From assembly GCA_947384775.1 (NCBI GenBank), contig CANDIF010000004.1:1-64000 (forward strand): 64,000 bases of DNA, read 5' to 3'. The notes under the pieces are model-generated. The model had not been told where the DNA came from. It ran no database searches and was given only the letters and a program-made list of their open reading frames with translations. Of this stretch, positions 39,139-47,998 are shown one piece after another. The stretch is from an uncultured Clostridium sp. Lineage in GTDB: Bacteria > Bacillota > Clostridia > TANB77 > CAG-508. Position 1 is the first letter of the stretch, and every line of letters begins with the position of its first letter. A program made the position numbers and the translations under genes.

Positions 39139-40704
39139 ATGGAACTATATATATTATCAAAACAGGATTTAAGAATATTATCAATATGTAAAGTAATAGA
39201 TTATGAAATCAATTTAGATGAAGAAACAAATGCAAAATCTACATTTTCAATAATGAAAACAGAAGGGCTAACGGAAGGAAATTATATAGTATTAAATGGT
39301 TTATATAAGCAGTTTTTGTTTGTAATTCCAAGTGGAGGCATTGAAACAGAAAAGAATAGTAATAAAGTAACAGCTAATGTAGTTGACATATCTAACATAT
39401 TTGATAGAAAAATAATAGAAAAAAATACAGAACAGATGGAGAAACTTTCTATAGAACAATTTATTGCAAATAATATATCTGAAAATTTTGTTAACTCAGA
39501 TGATACTCCATTGAACATGGGATATATAGACGTATATTGGCACACAAATACAAAAGGAATTGTAGAAACTAATTCGGAAAATGGGTTATATAACTTTCGC
39601 GAATTTCTAGTAAATAGTAGAAAAAATAAAAACATTTATACAAATTTTAAATTTGAAAATGGAAGATTAAGAATTGATATTGAAAACAAGCAGGAAAATA
39701 AAGAAATGATAGATACTACACTACCAGAGGTAACGGAATATAATAAAATATATGAAGAAGAAATCACAGCAAAAGTACAAGTATATGTTAGAGAAAACGA
39801 TAGTGAATATAATTTATATTTAAAAACAGATAGAACTACTACAACTAATAAAGATGATCCAAATAGAGTAAGTGGAAAGATAGAAGTAATAAGTGTAGAT
39901 AAACAAGATAAGGCAGCAGAAGAAGCGAATAATATAATGAAAAATAATAATTACAAGCATTTAGTGGAATTTAAAATTTCGGAAACTAGTGAGTTAATGG
40001 ACGTGAAAAAATTATATATAGGAAGACCAATAATAGTAAAGACAGAAGAGGATACCTATAATAGTTACATATCAGCGATTAAAATAACAGATGAAAATTA
40101 TATATACTTTAAAAGTGGAAGTTTAAGAAATATGCTATTAGATAAATTAAAAGCAAGCAAAAATAGTATTGGAGATAAATTAGATAAGACTGGAGGAATA
40201 ATACAAGGAAATTTAAGCATTGAAGGAAATCTTAAAATTAATCAAAAAGAAATTTTAACCTATCAGAATCATTGTAGAATGTCCATTTCCGGAATAACTA
40301 CAGCACACTCTACAACGGAAATAATCAAACACTGGGGGCAACCTATAAGCAATGGATTTATAGCAGACACAAACAATTATAGGCTAGAAATACCAGCTGG
40401 AACAGAAGCTATTGAAGTTACGGGTCAACTTTGTGGTTATGGTAATTGCTATGCATGTATACACATAAAAGATACAACTGGAAATAATCCTGCAAATTAT
40501 AATTGGCAGCAGAGTGGACTTCTAGTACAACCATATGGAAATGGTTATTGGAAACAATGTTTTACATCTGGAATTGTACAATTAGATAAAACAAAAAAAT
40601 ATTATGTACAATTAGAAGCAGGAGGATATAATGGACAAGCGTTTGAGATTAATAACGGTTTTGGAGAATATTCAAGCTGGATACAAGCAAAGGAAATAAA
40701 CTAA
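39139..40704 (+). CDS. Phage tail protein (Gp37-like / tail endopeptidase-like)
   Basis: A 521-residue tail protein. The N-terminal half (MELYILSKQDLRILSI, and a long beta-rich hub domain to about residue 330) resembles siphovirus Gp37-like tail hub proteins. A short collagen-like or trimerisation linker near DKLDKTGGIIQGNLSI follows, then a C-terminal receptor-binding beta domain (about residues 385-521). Ten CGG triplets, none in frame: this phage gene obeys the same codon restriction as the host. It overlaps the next frame by one base at most. Confidence 0.65.
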   Translation: MELYILSKQDLRILSICKVIDYEINLDEETNAKSTFSIMKTEGLTEGNYIVLNGLYKQFLFVIPSGGIETEKNSNKVTANVVDISNIFDRKIIEKNTEQMEKLSIEQFIANNISENFVNSDDTPLNMGYIDVYWHTNTKGIVETNSENGLYNFREFLVNSRKNKNIYTNFKFENGRLRIDIENKQENKEMIDTTLPEVTEYNKIYEEEITAKVQVYVRENDSEYNLYLKTDRTTTTNKDDPNRVSGKIEVISVDKQDKAAEEANNIMKNNNYKHLVEFKISETSELMDVKKLYIGRPIIVKTEEDTYNSYISAIKITDENYIYFKSGSLRNMLLDKLKASKNSIGDKLDKTGGIIQGNLSIEGNLKINQKEILTYQNHCRMSISGITTAHSTTEIIKHWGQPISNGFIADTNNYRLEIPAGTEAIEVTGQLCGYGNCYACIHIKDTTGNNPANYNWQQSGLLVQPYGNGYWKQCFTSGIVQLDKTKKYYVQLEAGGYNGQAFEINNGFGEYSSWIQAKEIN

Positions 40705-40721
40705 TGAAGGAGGGAGAGAAT

Positions 40722-41060
40722 ATGAAAGAATTAATGGAGTTACACTTTACAAACAATTTATGGATTTTTATATTACCATTATCATTAATGATATTAGATG
40801 TAATAACTGGATATTATAATTCGTGGAAAAATAATGAAATTTCAAGTAGTAAAATGAGAAATGGATTAGGGAAAAAATGTGCTGAGCTATGTTATGTAGT
40901 ACTCGGCACTTTATTTAATTTTGCATTTGGAATAAGTGCAGTAATGTATTTTATGACAATATATGTATGTTATATGGAGATAGTATCTCTATTTGAAAAC
41001 TGTGCAAAGCTTGGTTTTCCAATACCTAACAGAATAAAAGAAAAATTAAACAACAAATAA
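40722..41060 (+). CDS. Phage holin (TcdE/holin 4 family)
   Basis: A 112-residue membrane protein starting at ATG 40722 after GAAGGAGGG. The signature LMILDVITGYYNSWKN in the first membrane segment and the later KLGFPIPNRIKEKL match the phage_holin_4 / TcdE family, which makes membrane pores for endolysin release. Three hydrophobic segments are visible. It lies two genes upstream of the endolysin, the normal lysis-cassette order. One out-of-frame CGG. Confidence 0.85.
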   Translation: MKELMELHFTNNLWIFILPLSLMILDVITGYYNSWKNNEISSSKMRNGLGKKCAELCYVVLGTLFNFAFGISAVMYFMTIYVCYMEIVSLFENCAKLGFPIPNRIKEKLNNK

Positions 41061-41111
41061 GTAAAATATGAATATGTTATATAAATACTGAAATTAATAA
41101 GGAGGATAATT

Positions 41112-41180
41112 ATGGATGATGATGATGTAATGAAACCAGTAGACGAAAGTTTTGAAGAGATATTTGAGGAGGATGTATAA
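41112..41180 (+). CDS. Small acidic protein between holin and endolysin
   Basis: A 22-codon frame (MDDDDVMKPVDESFEEIFEE plus two residues) behind a strong AAGGAGGA site, ending one base before the endolysin ATG. The strict spacing suggests it is translated, but I recognise no family. Confidence 0.5.
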   Translation: MDDDDVMKPVDESFEEIFEEDV

Positions 41181-41882
41181 ATGGATTGTAGAGTATTAAA
41201 AACAGGTAAATGTGAAATATCGCAAAGTTATAAAGCTACAGGACACAATGGAATAGATTTAGTAGGTGCAGGCTATACTTTAGATTATGTAGTTGCACAT
41301 TCAGCAGGTGTAGTTGTAGGCGTAAGAAATGACATAAATTACAATACTAGTAGTGCAGGAGGACCTAAAATATATGGAAATTATGTAAAAATAAAACATG
41401 ATAATGGAATGTATACGTTTTATGCACATTTAAAGTATGGAAGTGTATCAGTTAAATTAAATCAAAGAGTAGAAAAAGGTGAGGTAATAGGCTATATGGG
41501 AAATACAGGGTATTCATTTGGAGCTCATTTGCATTTTGAAGTAAGAAATGCAAATAATATTCAAATAGATCCAACGCCATATATAAATGCAGATTTACCA
41601 GGAAATAATATAGTTAAATACGTTGTAGGAACAACATATACAACACAAGTTATATTAAAAGTAAGGGCAGGAGCAGGAACAAATTATGCACAAAAAACAT
41701 ATTCACAGTTAACACCTAATGCGAAAGCAAATGCATATTCAAGCGGAGTTAATATTGGATGTTTAAAAGCGGGAACAAGAGTAACATGTTTGGAAGTAAA
41801 AAATGTTGGAAACGATATTTGGCTAAGAATACCAAGTGGATGGATAGCAGGATTTTATAGTGGAAAAATATATGTGAAATAA
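41181..41882 (+). CDS. Phage endolysin: M23 peptidase with SH3 domain
   Basis: A 233-residue cell-wall hydrolase. The N-terminal M23 (lysostaphin-like) metalloendopeptidase has zinc motifs GHNGIDL and GAHLHFEV and cleaves peptidoglycan cross-bridges. The C-terminal part (about residues 150-233) is an SH3-like wall-binding domain with VRAGAGTNY and WIAGFYSGKIYV. No signal peptide, consistent with holin-dependent export. Start ATG 41181, 8 bp after GAGGAGG. Two out-of-frame CGG triplets. Confidence 0.88.
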   Translation: MDCRVLKTGKCEISQSYKATGHNGIDLVGAGYTLDYVVAHSAGVVVGVRNDINYNTSSAGGPKIYGNYVKIKHDNGMYTFYAHLKYGSVSVKLNQRVEKGEVIGYMGNTGYSFGAHLHFEVRNANNIQIDPTPYINADLPGNNIVKYVVGTTYTTQVILKVRAGAGTNYAQKTYSQLTPNAKANAYSSGVNIGCLKAGTRVTCLEVKNVGNDIWLRIPSGWIAGFYSGKIYVK

Positions 41883-41886
41883 AAAA

Positions 41887-41921
41887 CACCCCCGCCCACA
41901 GGAGTTCCTGTGGGCGGGGTG
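41887..41921 (-). terminator. Strong GC-rich terminator of the minus-strand cassette
   Basis: CCCCGCCCACAGG and its complement around a 4-base loop. On the minus strand it is followed by GTGTTTTTTATTT. Its G+C-rich stem is unlike every other terminator in the window. Confidence 0.85.
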
Positions 41922-41930
41922 GGCACGCAA

Positions 41931-42272
41931 TCAGTTGCCCAAAACCAATATGATGTTTTCCAGCCGGCGGTGTAAGTTTTCAAATGTCGTAGAATAGCAT
42001 AGAACCTTCTGGGAAACCTCGAACCGCCCTTTTCCGTCGTTGAGAGCGTTATCGAGCTCCAACAGAAGTTCTTGCACGTCTGCCTCCATATTGGGAAACA
42101 GAGAAGGATTGTCCGTTATTTTTTTCTGGCAGGATTCCAGAAAATCGTGGAGGACCTTTTTCTCTTTTCTCGTAGGAGTGTGGTTGAGGGTATCGAGGAA
42201 CTGCTTCAGGGTGTCGCTGATTGTTTTGGCTTCAGCAGATGTCTGCCGAAGTGTTTCGAAAATGGGTAACAT
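41931..42272 (-). CDS. Foreign small protein, GC-rich cassette
   Basis: A 113-residue, probably helical cytoplasmic protein I do not recognise (MLPIFETLRQTSAEAKT... to ENIILVLGN). The codons are balanced, with many GC-ending ones, unlike all neighbours. I chose ATG 42272, about 9 bp after AAAGGA; an ATG four codons upstream abuts the site. Three arginines are encoded by CGG (codons at 42246-42248, 42024-42026 and 41964-41966) without any frame change, unlike native genes. With its own consensus promoter and terminator it looks like a phage moron acquired from a host with the standard code. Confidence 0.65.
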   Translation of the reverse strand: MLPIFETLRQTSAEAKTISDTLKQFLDTLNHTPTRKEKKVLHDFLESCQKKITDNPSLFPNMEADVQELLLELDNALNDGKGRFEVSQKVLCYSTTFENLHRRLENIILVLGN

Positions 42273-42326
42273 TGTTGTTACCATCCTTTCTGGGACATGC
42301 CCTAATTTATGATTGTGCTACGAATC

Positions 42327-42355
42327 ATTATAAACTAATTTACATAAAATGTCAA
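42327..42355 (-). promoter_or_regulatory. Perfect consensus sigma-70/A promoter of the foreign cassette
   Basis: On the minus strand TTGACA (42350-42355) and TATAAT (42327-42332) have a 17-bp spacer, the exact consensus, 55 bp upstream of the start. Confidence 0.85.
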
Positions 42356-42377
42356 ATAGGAAACTTATATTGCAAAT

Positions 42378-42725
42378 CTATGCTGTTGTTTTCAATTCCC
42401 TTATTTTTTGAGCGTTTTGCTCAATAACAGTATTATAATATTTTTCAAGTTCTATAAGCCTGTCCATTGATAACATGTTCAAGGCTTTTTCATTTCCATC
42501 AAGTTCCCTTAAAAAGTTTTCTCTTTCAACAGCTATCATAACTGATTTTGCATCAACTTTTAGATCACTCATAAAATTGTCTTGAACTTGTGAGTTTGAC
42601 ATATCAGTAGTTTTTTCTTTTATATAGTTATTCTGTTTATTTTCTTTTATAAAGATTTTTCTGAAGAAATTTTTAATCTTAGATATAAAACTTTCTTTAT
42701 AAACGATCATTCCATTATTTTGCAT
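42378..42725 (-). CDS. Uncharacterised small protein coupled to the upstream regulator
   Basis: A 115-residue hydrophilic, probably helical protein (MQNNGMIVYKESFISK..., then a basic KKIFIKENKQNN region and an acidic helical C terminus). Its start overlaps the 3' end of the 599-residue regulator gene by 11 bp, which implies translational coupling and a joint function. No family recognised. No CGG. Confidence 0.6.
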   Translation of the reverse strand: MQNNGMIVYKESFISKIKNFFRKIFIKENKQNNYIKEKTTDMSNSQVQDNFMSDLKVDAKSVMIAVERENFLRELDGNEKALNMLSMDRLIELEKYYNTVIEQNAQKIRELKTTA

Positions 42726-44514
42726 CTTTATACTCCTTATTTTGAGCGCTTAATTTTGCTATTTCAGTTTGTTGCCTATGAATTATTTGTTGCTGACCAA
42801 GGATTCTTGAAACTAAAGCAGCTTTTTCAGGGCTCTCTGAAACTGTTTCTTGAGCTTCAGCTGAATCTGTAGTAGCTTTTTCTGTAGAAGTAGCGGCTAT
42901 TTCTGTAGAATCTTTTAAACGTAATCCACTTTCCCCTAATTTGGCAATAATTTCTTTAGCACTTTTTTCACCAAGATTTCTTATCTTAATTAATTCATTA
43001 AATGTAAGATTAGCAATTTGATCTAAAGAGGTAAAACCTGCTTTTGATAAAGAATTATAAGATCTAACTGATAAACTTAGATTACTTAAAGAAAGAGGAT
43101 CTAAATCTTGGCTAGAAGTTTTTTCTTCAGGACTATCTTCTCTCAAGTGTAAACCATAGTTTTCTAAAACAGTAAAGACTTCATCAAAGCTTTTTTTACC
43201 AAGGTTTCTTATATGTATTAATTCTTTTTCTGTAAGATTTGTAATTTCTGCTAAAGTTTTAATTCCATATCTAGCTAAAGCATTATAAGTTCTAAGTGAA
43301 AAACCTAAATTAACTATTGCAATTCCTTCAGGTTTTCCTTCCATATCCTCTAGAGCTGTTGAATTTATTGCTTGTGCATCTAACTTCCTTTGTCTAAGTG
43401 TTTTTATAATTTCAAATCCTCTTACAAGAGTAGGATTATCCTGTATATTTTGCGTAATTGATAAGTTGCCAATGGTTAGACTTTTTTGAAATTCAGATAA
43501 TTCTGCTTTTTCACTATCTGTTAAAAATTCACTATCCATAGGAATACTTAAAGGGTATGAATATCTACGTAATTTGGAAATCAATCTTCTACGTGCTTTA
43601 TGTTCTATATGTGATATTCCGCTACGAGACAAATTAAATTCTTTTGAAAGGGCAGCTAAAGAGTTAGGTGAAGTATTTTCATTTAGTTCTAATCTTCTTG
43701 TAATTATATATTGCTCTCTTTCACTCAATTTTTGAAATTCAGTGTTAAGCTGTTTACTAGAATATAAGCTTAAAGCAGGATGAGTATATGTACCTTCAGA
43801 GATAAAGAGATATATTTTATCATAATAATTACTATTTGGGTCAAAATCAATATCTATAACAGTTCTTACAATAGAACGAGCTAATGCGTCATCTTGATTA
43901 TTCTTTAATTTTCCTGCTGTAAATAATTTATAAAAATTATCCATTGTTGTATAAGTAGATAAAATGTAACTAATGTTTTTTTCAGATTGACCATATTTTT
44001 TAGCTAATTGTTCTATTTCAGTTGAGAATCCAAATGTCCCACCAACATTTCCTTCTTTACATTTTGAAAATTGTTTGTCTGAAAGTTTACCGTGATATTT
44101 CCTATTAGTAACATAGGTATAATATCTTTGCATTTTTTCATATTCTGCCAAGAGTTTATCGTAACTTGTATTACCTTTACAATATTCCATTAATATTTCT
44201 TGTGAAACTGGAGATGATATTCTAAGCTTTGGGTATTTTTTCATCCATGCAACTAAAGCAGTGATTTTCTCATCTATAGTAGAATCGAATTTTCTTTCTA
44301 GAAGTCCAATTGTTTCTAATCTATCTAATTGTTCTTTTGATATATTTAGATGTCTTTTTTTAGTATTTGGATTATTTATTAAGCTTCTTATTTGTATTGA
44401 CCAATTTCCTACAGGATGTCCTTCGAAAATGGTGCTACTAGAAATTTTTTCTCCAGTTTGATGAAATCTTTCTAATATTTGTATTTTTTCCTCTAAGCTT
44501 ACACCTATAGCCAT
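42715..44514 (-). CDS. Regulator with sigma-region-4-like HTH and two RNAP alpha-CTD-like domains
   Basis: A 599-residue protein. About residues 265-312 (LSEREQYIITRRLEL, FNLSRSGISHIEHKARRRL) resemble sigma-70 region 4. Two tandem domains at about 388-452 and 463-530 resemble the RNA polymerase alpha-subunit C-terminal domain. Each has a LSxRxYNxLxxxG start and an IRNLGxKSxxE helix-hairpin-helix. The N-terminal 250 residues are not recognised; the C terminus is an A/E/T-rich tail with a short coiled coil. It could recruit or mimic RNA polymerase at specific promoters. It sits next to the prophage remnant. Two out-of-frame CGG triplets. Confidence 0.75.
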   Translation of the reverse strand: MAIGVSLEEKIQILERFHQTGEKISSSTIFEGHPVGNWSIQIRSLINNPNTKKRHLNISKEQLDRLETIGLLERKFDSTIDEKITALVAWMKKYPKLRISSPVSQEILMEYCKGNTSYDKLLAEYEKMQRYYTYVTNRKYHGKLSDKQFSKCKEGNVGGTFGFSTEIEQLAKKYGQSEKNISYILSTYTTMDNFYKLFTAGKLKNNQDDALARSIVRTVIDIDFDPNSNYYDKIYLFISEGTYTHPALSLYSSKQLNTEFQKLSEREQYIITRRLELNENTSPNSLAALSKEFNLSRSGISHIEHKARRRLISKLRRYSYPLSIPMDSEFLTDSEKAELSEFQKSLTIGNLSITQNIQDNPTLVRGFEIIKTLRQRKLDAQAINSTALEDMEGKPEGIAIVNLGFSLRTYNALARYGIKTLAEITNLTEKELIHIRNLGKKSFDEVFTVLENYGLHLREDSPEEKTSSQDLDPLSLSNLSLSVRSYNSLSKAGFTSLDQIANLTFNELIKIRNLGEKSAKEIIAKLGESGLRLKDSTEIAATSTEKATTDSAEAQETVSESPEKAALVSRILGQQQIIHRQQTEIAKLSAQNKEYKDAK

Positions 44515-44617
44515 TTATTATATCTCCTTTTTTATTTAAAACTTCAATTAACAATTTCATTATATTATAAAAAAATTTTTAAAACAATAGATAATAGGAA
44601 ATTTCATAACAACTTAG

Positions 44618-44646
44618 TTGTAAAATCGCTATAAATGTGATATAGT
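44618..44646 (+). promoter_or_regulatory. Predicted sigma-A promoter of the FemX-like gene
   Basis: TTGTAA and TATAGT with a 17-bp spacer, 36 bp upstream of the start. Confidence 0.55.
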
Positions 44647-44681
44647 CAAGACGAAATTAAATGCATGGGAAGGGTATAAAT

Positions 44682-45734
44682 ATGAGCAATATCAAAAATG
44701 AAGAAGAAATAAGGAATTTTATAGAGAAAAATAAAAGGGCACATTTCTTACAATCTCCAGAATGGGCAAAAGTAAAGACAGATTGGGAAAATGAATATGC
44801 AATTGTTAGAGATGAGAACGGCCAAATAAAAGGCATAATGAGTATTTTATTAAGAAAAGTGCCAATATTTAATAGATATATAATGTATGCACCTAGAGGA
44901 TTTGTATGTGATGAGCATGATAAGGAAACTTTAGTAAAACTTACAGAAGAGGCAAAGAAAATTGCTAAAAAATATAAAGCATTTATATTTAGACTAGATC
45001 CAGATATTTCAAAAGATGATGAAGAGTTTAAAAATATAATAAAAGATTTAGGCTATAAGACAAAGAACAATATAAAGAGTATTAACCAGGTAATTCAACC
45101 TAAATATGTTTTTAGATTAAATGTAAAAGATAGGACAGAAGATGAGCTGTTAGCATCATTTCATTCTAAAACAAGGTATAATATACGTTTAGCAACTAAA
45201 AAAGGAGTAACAACAAGAGAGGGAACAAAAGAAGATTTAAAAGCTTTCCATGAAATTATGAAAACAACTGGTTCAAGAGATGAATTCTTTATAAGACCTT
45301 TATCATATTTTGAGAAAATATATGATAGTATGGGAGAAGAACATATAAAATTAATAATAGCAGAATATGAGGGAAAACCAATATCAGCAGTTTTACCAAT
45401 AAAATATGGTAATAAAGTATGGTATTTATATGGAGGTAGTTCAAACGAACACAGAAATTTAATGCCGAATTATTTATTACAATGGGAAATGATAAAATGG
45501 GCAAAAGAATCAGGCTGTGATATATATGATTTTAGAGGGGTTTCTGGATTTAAGTCAGAAAATGACCAACAATATGGAGTATATAAATTCAAAAAAGGAT
45601 TTAATGGAGACTTTGTAGAATTTATGGATGAAATGTATATTGTATTTAATCCTGTAATGAACACTATCTTCAACATAAGTCAAACAGTATATAGAAAAGT
45701 GACGAATTTGAGAGATAAAATTATAAAAAAATAA
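44682..45734 (+). CDS. FemX/FemAB-family peptidoglycan bridge aminoacyltransferase
   Basis: GNAT-fold transferase using aminoacyl-tRNA to add bridge amino acids to lipid II. It has the family motifs FLQSPEWAKVK, YAPRGF, FHSKTRYNIRLATKKGV, WYLYGGSSNEHRNLMPNYLLQWEMI (seen here as WYLYGGSSNEH and NYLLQWEMIKWA) and YDFRGV. 350 residues. I chose ATG 44682, 7 bp after GGGAAGGG; an upstream in-frame ATG precedes the site. It stands upstream of murA, among cell-wall genes. The amino acid transferred cannot be inferred. Confidence 0.85.
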   Translation: MSNIKNEEEIRNFIEKNKRAHFLQSPEWAKVKTDWENEYAIVRDENGQIKGIMSILLRKVPIFNRYIMYAPRGFVCDEHDKETLVKLTEEAKKIAKKYKAFIFRLDPDISKDDEEFKNIIKDLGYKTKNNIKSINQVIQPKYVFRLNVKDRTEDELLASFHSKTRYNIRLATKKGVTTREGTKEDLKAFHEIMKTTGSRDEFFIRPLSYFEKIYDSMGEEHIKLIIAEYEGKPISAVLPIKYGNKVWYLYGGSSNEHRNLMPNYLLQWEMIKWAKESGCDIYDFRGVSGFKSENDQQYGVYKFKKGFNGDFVEFMDEMYIVFNPVMNTIFNISQTVYRKVTNLRDKIIKK

Positions 45735-45749
45735 AGTTAACAAACAAAA

Positions 45750-45785
45750 GAACATAGAACTTATTAAAGTTACTATGTTTTTTTG
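45750..45785 (+). terminator. Terminator after the FemX-like gene
   Basis: AACATAG and CTATGTT around an AT-rich loop, followed by six T. Confidence 0.6.
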
Positions 45786-45850
45786 ACATAATACGCACAC
45801 CTTCTTTATTTAGTTTGCATAATATGTATTAAATAAAGGGGGAATATTTA

Positions 45851-47111
45851 ATGGCAAATTATGTAATAGAAGGTGGAAAAAAACTGATAGGAGAAACATA
45901 TGTATCAGGTTCAAAAAATGCTTCACTCCCTATAATAGCAGCAAGTATTTTAAATAAAGGAACAACCACGCTATATAATGTACCAAATATATATGATACA
46001 AAAGCAATCTTGGAAATTATAAAAGTTCTAGGAGGAAAAATAGTAAGAAAAGGAAATAAAATAATTATAGATACAACGAAGATCGAAAATAGAGAAGTGC
46101 CAGAAAATTTAATGCGAAAAATTAGATCATCGGTTGTACTTGCAGGAGCAATTTTAGGAAGATTCAATGAGGCAAAGTTTTCATATCCAGGTGGATGTGA
46201 GATAGGAGCAAGGCCAATTGATTTGCATTTAAATGGTTTTAAAAAATTAGGAATAAAAATTGAGGAAAATGCTGGATTTATTAGGTGCTATTGTGATAAA
46301 ATAATAGGGGCTAATATACATTTAGATTTTCCATCTGTGGGAGCAACTGAAAACATAATGATGGCAGCAGTTTTAGGAAAACGGAGAGACTATAATAACA
46401 AATGCTGCAATGGAACCAGAAATAGTAGATTTACAGAATTTTTTAAATAAGATGGGAGCTAAAGTAGAGGGCGCTGGAACAAATGTAATAAAAATAACAG
46501 GAGTTAAAAATTTAAAGAGTGTTAGCTACAATATAATGCCAGATAGAATTGAAGCGGGAACACTTTTGTGTATGGCAGCAACAACAGGAGGGAAAATATT
46601 ACTAGAAAATGTAAATATAGAGCATATAAATCCAATAATACATAAATTACAGGAAAGTGGCTGTAAAATATACTTAGAAAAGAACAAAATACATTTAGAA
46701 GCTCCAAAAAGATTAAAAGCATTGGATATAAAAACTATGCCACATCCAGGTTTTCCAACAGATATGCAATCTATATTTGCAGCAATGCTTACAACTGCTA
46801 AAGGTACATCAATTATAGTAGAAAATATATTTGAAAATAGATATAGATATGTAAACGAATTAAAAAGAATGGGAGCAAAAATTACAGTAGAAGGAAGAGC
46901 CGCAATAATAAAAGGAACCAAAAGGATTGTAGGAGCTAATGTAAAATCAACAGATTTAAGAGGAGGAGCCGCACTATGTACATCAGCTCTTGCAGCAAAG
47001 GGAATAACAAATATAAGTAATATAGAATATATTTTAAGAGGATATGAAAATTTAGATGAAAAATTATTAAGATTAGGTGCAAGTATAGCTAAGAAAATGG
47101 AAGATAAATAA
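45851..47111 (+). CDS. murA: UDP-GlcNAc 1-carboxyvinyltransferase MurA, one +1 recoding site
   Basis: First committed enzyme of peptidoglycan synthesis, transferring enolpyruvate from PEP to UDP-GlcNAc. With the frame change at CGG 46382 the product is 419 residues, the normal MurA length; without it the gene stops at 199. Motifs include GSKNASLPIIAASIL (substrate Lys-Asn), the catalytic Cys116 in YPGGCEIGARPIDLH, and, across the break, MMAAVLGK-G-ETIITNAAMEPEIVDL. The 3' part has AGTLLCMAA, PHPGFPTDMQ and DLRGGAAL. The preserved 3' half shows the gene is under selection. ftsQ follows. A second murA copy outside the window cannot be excluded. Confidence 0.9.
46382..46385 (+). other. CGGA recoding site, murA
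   Basis: Zero frame GGA AAA CGG AGA GAC; skipping the C gives GGA AAA GGA GAG ACT, the family K-G-E-T. Confidence 0.85.
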
Positions 47112-47193
47112 ATATAGTTTCTAGGAAAATAATTTAATAATGTTTTCCTAGAAATGAAATATAATAAATAGATATAACTTTGGAGGAATTTAA

Positions 47194-47970
47194 ATGGCAC
47201 AAAAAACTAAAGCAAAGAAAAAGACTAAGAAAAAAGTAAATAAAAAATTATCTAAAAGAGCAAGAAAGATTAGATACATCATGTTATGGATAACCATATT
47301 TGCAATCTTTATTGGTGGAGTAATATTGTTTTTAATGTCAGATGTATTTAATATTTCAAAAATTACTGTAATGAATAACAAAAAATTAACTGTAGAAGAA
47401 ATTGTACAAGCATCAACACTTCAAATAAATGAAAATAGATTTAAAAAAAGTAAGAAGAAAATAATAAACAATATAAAAACTCTATCGTATGTAGAAAATG
47501 TAAAAATAAGTAAAAAATTAAACGGAGAAATCATTGTAAACATAGAAGAAAGAGAAGCAACATATATGATAAAGCAAGAAGAAAAATATGCATATATAGA
47601 TAATCAAGGATTTATTTTGGAAATAGCAGAAACTCCAATAGATGTACCAATAATTACTGGAATTGAAAGTAAGAATATTGTGGAAGGAAGTAGATTAGAA
47701 GTAAGGGATTTAAAAAGACTAGACACACTAATAGAAATATGTGAATCAGCTAAGGCTCAAAATATAGGAGATTTGATTACAGAAGTAAACATAGATAACG
47801 AAAAAAATTTTATACTCATGATACCAAGTCAAGCAAAGACAGTAGAATTTGGGGATGGTACGGATATAAATATAAAGATATTAAAACTTATAGAAGTATT
47901 GAAAAAAACAGAAGGACAAGAAGGGACAATTTTCATGAGGAATAGAGTATATTTTAGTGAAAAGGTATAA
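47194..47970 (+). CDS. divIB: Cell division protein FtsQ/DivIB
   Basis: Bitopic divisome protein that with FtsL and DivIC regulates septal wall synthesis. A highly basic cytoplasmic tail (about residues 1-28, mostly K and T) is followed by a membrane helix (30-50), a POTRA domain beginning ISKITVMNNKKLTVEEIV, and the beta domain with KLNGEIIVNIEEREATY and YIDNQGFILE. 258 residues. GGAGG site before the ATG. It sits in the usual murA-ftsQ-DUF881 order. Two out-of-frame CGG triplets. Confidence 0.88.
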   Translation: MAQKTKAKKKTKKKVNKKLSKRARKIRYIMLWITIFAIFIGGVILFLMSDVFNISKITVMNNKKLTVEEIVQASTLQINENRFKKSKKKIINNIKTLSYVENVKISKKLNGEIIVNIEEREATYMIKQEEKYAYIDNQGFILEIAETPIDVPIITGIESKNIVEGSRLEVRDLKRLDTLIEICESAKAQNIGDLITEVNIDNEKNFILMIPSQAKTVEFGDGTDINIKILKLIEVLKKTEGQEGTIFMRNRVYFSEKV

Positions 47971-47998
47971 AAAACATAAATAATGAAAGGAGAACAAG

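Noticed and set aside
42040..42272. Treating the three CGG codons of the 113-residue frame as further recoding sites
   Set aside because: A +1 step at the first gives a stop about 13 codons later, and at the last it would read through the terminator hairpin; the plain frame ends naturally before the terminator.
42040..42427. Plus-strand open frames over the GC-rich cassette
   Set aside because: The minus-strand frame has a consensus promoter, ribosome binding site and terminator; the plus-strand frames have none and read like the complement.
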